A stretch of DNA of 64,000 nucleotides from Epiperipatus broadwayi (lineage: Eukaryota > Onychophora > Udeonychophora > Euonychophora > Peripatidae): positions 60,001 through 124,000 of the forward strand of contig JAQFVV010006698.1 of NCBI GenBank assembly GCA_028023455.1, in the 5' to 3' direction. Shown piece after piece: positions 56,263 to 64,000 of the stretch; position 1 is the first letter of the stretch; the number at the start of each line of letters is the position of its first letter. Under the pieces are notes generated by a model. That model did not search any database. It had not been told where the DNA came from and saw nothing but the letters and a program-made list of their open reading frames with translations. The position numbers and the translations under genes were made by a program.

Positions 56263-58010
56263 CAAACATGTATACATTCAAAAAAAAAAAAAAATTGGGG
56301 TCACTCTTCTGATTGAACTCCCAGTGTTCTCTGGTTCATATGAAAGCCATTCAACAGTTAAAGTGGGTGTCATGTTGTATATCAAAAAACCTTGTAATGG
56401 ACAAACATGTATAATCTGCTAACATGATGGAAAGAACAAGCAAGCACTCTCAATCAACATTCATTGAGATACCCCATTTTTCTATTTTAAAACCTTATAT
56501 AGGCTTCAGATTCTTCTGCATAATGTTCCCATGGCATTATGCATCATTCCTTTTTTACATATCTTAACTCAGGTGTATGTACTCTCTCTTCTCAGATCAG
56601 TTTTCTTTCACTAACTTGTAACACATTTAATCACTTGTACTAATTTATTAAATACATTATTATTATTATTTATTATTTATATGGTTATTATTTAGTTATA
56701 TTGTTATTTATATAGTTATCTATATAGCTGTGTGGCTAGTTATCTATGTGGTTATTTATCAAGTTATTTATAGACTCTAAAAATGCAAATAACAGTATGT
56801 ATTATTAATAGTGTAACATTTATTCAATGGGATATAAATGATGAAGATAATAGCTTACGTATTGTGGTATTTAAAATAATGTATTGCTTGTCACACAAAT
56901 ATATTTGGGCAGTGATGGTGATTTTATATACATCATGATAGTGTTTCCTATTTAATTCATAGGTAGTACATGAATATAAATCAATCAATTATGGGTTTCA
57001 ACTTAACTATATTTATTTATTCAATCTTAAACTCTAAGAGACTATTGTGCACAGGTTAGGTTTAAAGGTTATCTAAAGCTATGGTTTAACTATAGGGGAA
57101 GGTTTACTTTGAGGAATAACTTGTTGCATTACAATACTGCATCATTTGTTTTTTTTTTCTTCAATGGTTAAAAGATGGAGTGGCTTGGCGATCCTAGTGG
57201 GAGGATTTATGACTAAACATGGATGTTGTCAGCTGCAGGTATGTTCCTGAATCTAACTGAAGGTTTATCTGAACATGACAAGTGTACATAATCTAGGATT
57301 TGTGGTGGTAGGGAATCATCAGTCCATTAGTCTAGTCTGATGCTAATACTTAGATCATCGAGCACACAAATATATAGCAGGCTCTGGTTGCACTTTCTAT
57401 ACATAGATGTGTGAATCATGAAGGAAATGATAAAAAACGCATATATGTAGCAATGGAATTATGGGATTGAATATATGATTTAATTAACTCTCAGCCTATG
57501 GTATGTGAAATAACATCTCAGATAATTCTGCTTGTGTCTCCATTTATCTACCTATGAATTTTATAGTAAGCTTTAAGCCATCCACAATTAAATAGTAACT
57601 TCTAAAATCTAAATACAACAATACATTACAACAGAACTTGGGGTAATATTAATAACCCACTGTGCTGACTGATATTTTAGTTATTTGTTGCATTGATTTG
57701 ATAATTATAATTTATAGGTTTATATACATATAAATGCATGCCGCACGTACATAAATAAATACATACGTATATAAAAATTAAAATTACTTTATCTTATGGA
57801 AAACAAATTATAAACAATTAATTTATTTTCTGTTTTCACACATTTATATATATTTCTATATTCTGAAATAGCTGGAAATGATTCATTTAAGAGGTAACAT
57901 TTTGGAAAAAAATAAAAAAGTACCTTATTTACTATGGTGATTCTGTTTCGATTTTCGAATAATTTTACCTTTTTTTTTATTTAATACTGAAAAGTATTTT
58001 TTTTTTTCAG
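56259..58010. other. Intergenic stretch upstream of the peptide-gene candidate
   Basis: No ORF is recognised. A CAG|GTATGT donor-like word at about 57238-57246, after moderately complex sequence, could end a 5' untranslated exon of the candidate gene at 58015, but nothing else supports it. Confidence 0.35.
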
Positions 58011-58014
58011 AAAA

Positions 58015-58793
58015 ATGAGATTTTTAGTCTTATATTTAATTCCGTTTTTAATATCAGCATATATAGTAGGTAAGTAACAATATTATTACTATTAATATTA
58101 CTATTACTAGAATACAATCTTTCTTCCCAGAAATAATTAACGATCGTGAAGGTTTTGAAATTATGAAATACAAATTTGGGCATGTCTAAAATTCAAATTA
58201 TTTCACTCAATTGTTTTTCCCCTTAACTGAATCCTATCTCTAAAGAAGGATATAGTTTATTACAGAGCGTAAAACATCCAAATATGTTTTTCTTGGAAAT
58301 AAAATTAAATCATCCAAATAAACAATTTTTGGTTATTGTAATTAGGTCAGGTGGGCATAATACTCGTTCTGCTTTTGTCGATTGTATTTAACCATATTTC
58401 ATTGTGCTTAAATTTTCTTTATAATCAGGCAATCATCTATATATGATCCTAATTATTAATACTGAAATAGTAAATCTGATTCAGATTTGCCATTTCAAAG
58501 TCTGACCCAGCTAATTCTTTATTTTACTAATGTTTGCTTTTTATTATTATTCTAAAAAAATATGTTAACATTTTTCAAAATATCTTGAATAAATCCTAAA
58601 ATTTATTTTGGATCATATATACATAATTGTAATAACACTGTTATTCCATTTTTATTATTAAAAAGAAAAAAATTCAAGTAATAAATTTTGAATTTTTTTA
58701 ATATATTTTATATATATGTATGTTTAAAATGTTTTGTTTTTTTCAGTGGAAGAATCCAAGATGGCCTTTTCTGAAAGATTTGTACCTTTATAA
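58015..58793 (+). CDS. Candidate two-exon gene for a 33-residue secreted peptide
   Basis: Exon 1 coding is 58015-58069 and exon 2 is 58747-58793. A long T tract and CAG (to 58010) precede the ATG by four bases, implying an upstream untranslated exon. Exon 1 encodes MRFLVLYLIPFLISAYIV, a typical short signal sequence, then splits a codon at G|GTAAGT. The 677-base intron ends in a T-rich tract and CAG at 58746. Exon 2 continues in frame as VEESKMAFSERFVPL and stops at TAA. AATAAA follows 10 bases later. Cleavage after the ISA segment would release about 18 residues. All signals agree, but the coding sequence is very short and I do not recognise the peptide. It might be a hormone, pheromone or toxin-like peptide, or chance. 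Confidence 0.5.
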
Positions 58794-58802
58794 GAAGTTT
58801 AA

Positions 58803-58808
58803 AATAAA
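58803..58808 (+). terminator. Polyadenylation signal of the peptide-gene candidate
   Basis: AATAAA lies 10 bases after the TAA stop. A second AATAAA lies near 58973. Confidence 0.45.
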
Positions 58809-59045
58809 TGTTTAAATTAAAAACACTTAGAAATTACCAAAAATCCATTTTACTTTGGAATTTCTATTCATTAATTAGTAGATTCTACATCATTATCTAA
58901 AATAAAAATGAACATAAAATTATATTGAAATCTGTTGATCCTTATCGAGGTACAAACTTTCTAAAACTAGAATAAAAGCATAATTGCTATTGTTTTAACA
59001 TTGAAAAACACCTGAGGCAGCAGAAATTGAATATGAGTAGGAAAT

Positions 59046-59053
59046 TATAAATA
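59046..59053 (+). promoter_or_regulatory. TATA-box-like element
   Basis: TATAAATA sits in front of a more GC-rich, purine-rich stretch (59060-59290). It could be the core promoter of an unrecognised LTR-like element or gene; no reading frame downstream is convincing. Confidence 0.25.
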
Positions 59054-59584
59054 GTGGCCTTTTTTGAGAACAGAAAAAGAAAGACCAGACAGAGAACAGA
59101 CAGAAAGAAAGTTGTAGAAATCTCCACACCATGATGATCAAGTAGTAAAAAGGGTAAATCACTGACTGCCCTTTTCTTCATGAGAGCTGAAACCTCCTGA
59201 CATGCTGCTGTCCAAACCTGCCTCCAAAGAAGCTATATGCCACCAACGTTCGCCTGCAGAACTCATCCCAGGGAACCCCAAAGTAAAATGCTGAAAAGTT
59301 GAAAATTTATACTTTCATCAAGAAGTTAGAAGAAACTATTATTGTAAGAATATTAATGCAATTTCGTAAATCTTTAAAAAAAATGTTAAAAGTTATTGTT
59401 GATAGAAAATCTTTCAAACTGATTCTTTAACCTTTTTCTTTTAAATTATAATAATATTTCATTAGCTCAAGCTCACTATAATTTTCAAATTTTAATATAT
59501 TTAATTATTTAAATATGAATTTATTTATTTGTTTTATAGTAATCTTAGCATGAGATTTCATGCATTGATTTTTTTTTTTATTAT

Positions 59585-59732
59585 TTTGACAAACTTCACT
59601 TGCGGGGCTCAGAGTAATTTGCTAAGAGAGCAAATTATGTATTACTAGACAGGAATATTAATAAAGAATGATTTAATTTTAAAATAAAGTAATTTTGATC
59701 TATTTTTATTTCGCAAGTGAAGTTATGTCGAA
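59585..59732. mobile_element. Small TIR element, 148 bp
   Basis: TTTGACAAACTTCACTTGCG (59585-59604) returns inverted as CGCAAGTGAAGTTATGTCGAA (59712-59732), about 18 of 20 paired with one gap. The interior has no ORF. The ends suggest a MITE; no clear target duplication is visible. Confidence 0.6.
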
Positions 59733-60369
59733 TATATATATTTCAAAATAAACATACCGTATTTCTTTAAACAGTTTTATTATAGATTTCCCAAAATGAG
59801 ATTCTATTATTTTATATTTCTGCAATTTGAAACAAAAGTAATATGCTATAGATTTTGATCTAGTAACAGTGCCCCTGGATAGTGTCAGTTAATTGTCATG
59901 CCTTTTTTTTAAAGTTAGGAAATAGGGAAGGGGGGGATTTATTTGAGAAGTAAATTTCCTTATTTTTATATGTATGTTTTTTGTAGGTTAAATATTTACC
60001 GAAAGAAGTTGTTTATGCAGGTTGATCTCTACGCAGTATTAGATCATTTTAAGGCTATTCAATTATAATTCGTTCATATTTAATGATTATAATATCTCAG
60101 GTTAATAAAGAATGCTTGGAGTATCATGGATAGACCTAAAATGGTCATTGATTTGGTGATTCGGGGTTAGCTTCGATTTTTGCATACCTCTGTGACTCAC
60201 ATAGCATGGATGAGATAGAGTAGATTAGCCTGCATGACCTGTAGAGGCAGGCACATTGATTCTCCGTAAATCCTATCTCCATATCGATATATACCTATCA
60301 ACCAATCACCCAAGTTCTCACTAAAATATATAATTAAATTGAATCTCATGCTTTAATACCCAGTTACTG

Positions 60370-60590
60370 GGACGGTGAAAGTAAAGGAATTCGATCGTAT
60401 CATCGAGAAAGGCTATTGATTAGATCTTTAACCTGGGGATATAGGTAAATAGGGCAGAATCCACGATGTCCCTGATTTGTATATCTTGTATGTGGTCAGA
60501 CTTGAGGTACTATACCTGTAATCAGGGATTTTATGGATTGATGTGTGTTTTTCGACCAGTACATCATATTTTTCTTGGGTTTTGGACACC
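60370..60590 (+). repeat. Dispersed repeat family X
   Basis: Same order of words as at 26045 and in the reverse of 16545: AAATAGGGCAGA, CCTGATTTGTATATCTTG, GGTCAGACTTGAGGTACT and TTTTCGACCAGTAC. A short (TA)n follows at about 60641. Confidence 0.7.
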
Positions 60591-60620
60591 CATCCATGAG
60601 GGTATTAGATATTCCCACAC

Positions 60621-60880
60621 CCTGTATAATGTTAAGCACATATATATATATATAAGATTTTTTTGAATAACACTAAATAATAAATATATGTAAAAAAAAT
60701 TCCTGAGTTTGTATGATGTTTTGCACACTCTGCAAAACCCTGAATAATGTTTAATGTATATAATGTGTTTTTTGTTATGCTTTTTGACACAGTAATAAAT
60801 AATGAATATGTGTAAAACAATGGTGGGGATTTTAGATAAATACCTACACCGCAATAAATAAATATGTTGAAATGTGTGAA
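60621..60880. repeat. Diverged tandem repeat, ~118-bp period
   Basis: CCTGTATAATGTTAA at 60621 and CCTGAATAATGTTTAA at 60738 start two units that each later contain AAATAAT(A/G)AATAT(A/G)TGTAAAA. A minus-strand ORF of 125 codons across it (60564-60941) appears to be a by-product. Confidence 0.5.
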
Positions 60881-60899
60881 ATACACATGTATTTTTCTT

Positions 60900-63100
60900 T
60901 ATTTTATTTTGTAGTAGAGAGTGAAAATAATGGGTCCACAAATAGCTGGCACTCAGAGTTAGAAAACTGATATGTACAAAGACTAAAAATAGAAAGGAAA
61001 ATATATGACTTTTTTTTTTCTATCCATGATTTTTAATTCATATGTAAAAGAGTAATAAACCAAATACTGTAAGTTTTGATATATAAATTTTGACGGGCGT
61101 CCCCTTTCTCACGTCTAATCCGACGTTGGTGAACTTAAACCAAATAATATAGATCTCAAGAAATGGACAAGTGAGCCTAACTGAAGACTAGATGGAATTT
61201 CTATGGCTGTCTAGTCATCATAACATCTGTAGTTCATATTTAAATATTAGCCACCAAAGAAAATTCTGATATGAATTATTCATACAAGTATTGTTTAATT
61301 GACACAAATTTTAAGTGTTGTGTAAATAGGATTTAAGATTAATGAATAAAAGTTTCCGGTAGCCCTTGTATCTTGAATAAGATCTAAATATAAAAAAATG
61401 TCTATGGGAGAATATATTTATGAGCGTCAATTTATCGATGACCTCAACCGCCAAACTCACTGTTATGATGAGAATTGTACTTTCCGATTAACGAGTTGCC
61501 TGATCCGAGCTAACTCACTCCCAGGGTGGGGAAGAAAACCTATCGGATGAACAGAGATAATAACACAAAAAATATAAGTTTGTACTTAACTTATAATGCA
61601 CTCATAGACATATCTGCTTACCTCGGACATATTTGAATCATTGGAATTTATTTAGCAAATGAAGTGATTGGAAACTGTAAATGATAATTATTGTATAACT
61701 CTAACGCAAAGATAAATCTGTATTAAATTTTATTATTAATATCTAAACGCTATTTATATAAATCGACTCTTATCCCTCCCATTGAAAATATATAATAAGT
61801 TCCCAAATCATAAATGAAACAATATAACATTTAATTTAGAATAAACACATATTAATATATATATATAAGAAAAAAATGTTTATATATATATATATAAACA
61901 TATATTAATATATATATATAAGAAAAAAATGTTTACTATACAGTTGTACACAATAATTTTATGTTATGAAATAATTTAAGAAAGTTTGTTATTTTCAAGG
62001 GTAGCTATAAGCAATTTTGAGTTATATAAAAACAGAGTTCACATTACCTGATGAAACCCCGGGGTATGGGATTATAATGTAATGAAGCATATCAAGTGGA
62101 TTTCCATGATATAGAAGTATTTGGAGTTGCCTTATGAAAGTGCAATATATAATTTCTTTCTGCAGAGTCTGATATTTAGATGTCCCTAAGTAATGGCAGA
62201 GCCATAGGTAAAGTCTTGTCTAATATAATTTTCAAATCAAATAAATTCATATTTTGGGACGTACAATTTTTTTCTATTTCACTTTATGTTCAGCAATCCG
62301 GAGTATTCGCTAGGTTGCTAGGTTCTTCGGCAGCAGGTGGTTTAGAGTCAGTTCACATCAGCTGTGGGTGATGAAGCCCTTTATGTACGGTTCATTACCC
62401 TGACATGTTAAATATTTTTTTCTATATCTTTTTGAGTCTATCTCACTCAGTGGCATCAATCTAACTGAAATAACTGTCTTTTTCCTCTCTCAAATTCTCA
62501 TTAATTAATTTTTGTCTAATTAATTTTCATTTCTCAGACAAATGAATTTTTTTTTTTATCGGATCTCCAATCTAATTGTTTTTCTTTGAATAGGTTTTCC
62601 TTTGCAAATTACTTTTAAATTTTTAAATTTACATTTCCATTGTTTTGGTGATGCCGTTATTCCTGGTATCTATTCTTTTTTGTCAAACATTCTTTGGTAT
62701 TTTGTTGGAATTTTATTTTTGCAGTAATTAGCGATTGTGATTTAAACACAGAATTGTTTGAAGGCACAAACAATATTCCCTTTTTGCTACCCTCATTAAT
62801 TTGAAATATAATTGAAACTTAAATCAATATTCTAAACAATATATAACATAATTGCGCACAACTGTAATTTTGTTAATTTGTAATATTTTAAAAGTAAAAC
62901 ATTCTAAATAAATAATGCTTACTAATCAATCCCTTCCCCATTTATTTTCTAACAACAAATAAAAAGAATAATAAAGAAAAAGAGTTTAAAATTTACTTCA
63001 CACATGTATATATATGTATATTTATATATATATTTAACCCTTTATCGCCCGCTTGAATATATACCTGTATTGAGGGTAATGTGTATGCCCTTTTCACTTT
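60900..63100. other. AT-rich stretch, nothing recognised
   Basis: No gene is seen. GC-richer islets at 61080-61140, 61430-61560 and 62290-62380 have no motif I can name. Confidence 0.5.
61851..61936. repeat. 52-bp direct repeat
   Basis: ATTAATATATATATATAAGA followed by AAAAAATGTTTA occurs at 61851 and 61903. Confidence 0.85.
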
Positions 63101-63102
63101 CT

Positions 63103-63134
63103 TGTAACAGGGTTTGAACTCAGCTACTGTTACA
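63103..63134 (+). repeat. tRNA B-box-like hairpin
   Basis: TGTAACA (63103-63109) pairs with TGTTACA (63128-63134) around GGGTTTGAACTCAG. Same 32-base architecture as 29226-29257, same orientation, with nine or ten differences confined to the loop. Confidence 0.5.
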
Positions 63135-63243
63135 AAATAAATATTCAGTATCTGTAAAATATTGTGATATAAAAAAAATAACTAAATGAAAATTGTGCAA
63201 TAGCAACAAATGTTTGTTAATAGAGATTTGGATGAATAAATGG

Positions 63244-63375
<132 letters not shown>

Positions 63376-63465
63376 ATTACAAGCATAAAGCTAAACTAGT
63401 CAATATAAAATCAAAACTACCCCAAATCTAAAATTAAACCAGACCAGCATAAAAATAATATTAAA

Positions 63466-63509
63466 ACACAACCTAAGGTTTCACTGCTACAAGCAGACTT
63501 CTCAAATGT
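63466..63509 (-). ncRNA. Third copy of the PLE-1 hammerhead-like fold
   Basis: Stem II, GAAA and stem III are identical to 1305-1348. In stem I the inner base pair changes from C-G to a U-G wobble (ACAU with GUGU), so pairing is kept. The core box is again TTGAGAA. Confidence 0.45.
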
Positions 63510-63544
63510 CAAGAACTACAAAAAACTACACAATATATATACTA

Positions 63545-64000
63545 TTAAAAACTACCCACAAATCCATTCACTTCCCATCCACCCTTAATATTAAAAGAAC
63601 TCTTAAATAAGTTAATTGCTTCAGAATAATAAATTTTCAGTAATAAAGACTCTTTAATTCTTCTTTTGATTTCATTTCTCTCAAAGAAGACAACCTTAGC
63701 TTCATCAAAATCAATAGTGTGGCCTGTATCTTTTTCATGGACATACAAAGCAGAACTAAAATATCTATTTTTAACTCTACTTTTATGAACCTTTATTCTT
63801 TCATTTAAACTCAAAATACTCTGACCTATGTAAACCTTCTTACAAAATAAACAAGGAATAAAATATACTACACCAGGAATAGTCTTTCTATCAAAAACTT
63901 CTTTTGTATTATTTAATAAATTATTCAATGTAACACCCCTTTTCCAAGCAATTTTCTTATTTCCAAAACTATTTACTATTTCTACACACAATTTTATAAG
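63545..64000 (-). pseudogene. PLE-1 GIY-YIG endonuclease, C-terminal part
   Basis: Encodes the same ending as the 1385-3802 ORF, from [15 protein letters not shown] to FVGSF, with a handful of substitutions (for example ILSLNERIK for SLSLNERIK, and RYFSSALY for RYLSSALY). Upstream of FGNKK the frame differs because one extra base lies near 63966 (TTCCAAAACTATTT against TTCCAAACAATTT). The RT would therefore not be joined to the endonuclease in this copy unless that base is a sequencing error. The CxxC pair and YIGQ core are intact. Confidence 0.8.

Noticed and set aside
60564-60941. 125-codon minus-strand ORF
   Set aside because: Crosses a diverged tandem repeat and the end of repeat family X; no motif.

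Overview
This is a non-coding, repeat-dominated stretch of a eukaryotic genome. It is very AT-rich (roughly three quarters A+T by eye). It carries long (TA)n tracts, non-LTR and Penelope-like retroelements, cut-and-paste DNA transposons, MITEs and tRNA-derived SINEs, and the one plausible host gene has a spliced structure. Nothing bacterial is visible: there are no operons, ribosome binding sites or CRISPR arrays. The transposon mix (Penelope-like with GIY-YIG, RTE-type LINE, Merlin, hAT MITE, tRNA SINE) fits an invertebrate animal with a large AT-rich genome, such as a cephalopod, chelicerate, cnidarian or flatworm. I saw nothing that fixes the phylum.

Layout. 1-880: tandem repeats. 1251-4397: a Penelope-like element (PLE-1, minus strand) with an intact 805-codon RT plus GIY-YIG ORF and a hammerhead-ribozyme-like fold in its repeated ends. 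A second, nearly identical copy enters at 63373 and runs off the window. 4.4-11 kb: mostly featureless, with a 400-bp hAT MITE (8147-8546) and a 241-bp foldback element (9157-9397). 11-26 kb: long-terminal-repeat-like sequences (best copy 23729-25867, about 2.1 kb) and an RTE-type LINE (20055-21692) that abuts another copy of the same repeat. 29520-32260: a complete Merlin transposon with TIRs, an exact 8-bp target duplication, and a transposase frame broken only by two stop codons.

32.9-38.1 kb: a second Penelope-like family (PLE-2) as a degraded minus-strand copy joined back-to-back to a truncated plus-strand copy. A 103-bp near-perfect palindrome (34171-34273) sits inside the first copy. 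38075-38920: about two copies of a ~400-bp tandem repeat. 39067-41251: a second full-length 2.2-kb LTR-like repeat. 41.8-49.4 kb: an RTE remnant, a degraded coding-like stretch, a diverged 1.1-kb duplication, a degraded near-full-length minus-strand RTE, and two tRNA-derived SINEs, one inserted into that RTE. 50-56 kb: AT-rich sequence with further LTR-like ends.

58015-58793 is the only candidate host gene: two exons with good splice signals that would encode a 33-residue peptide beginning with a signal sequence, followed at once by AATAAA. A recurring theme is that most long (TA)n tracts lie exactly at element ends. Several elements end in GTTACA or GGTACA directly against (TA)n, which suggests either insertion into (TA)n or seeding of the arrays by element tails.
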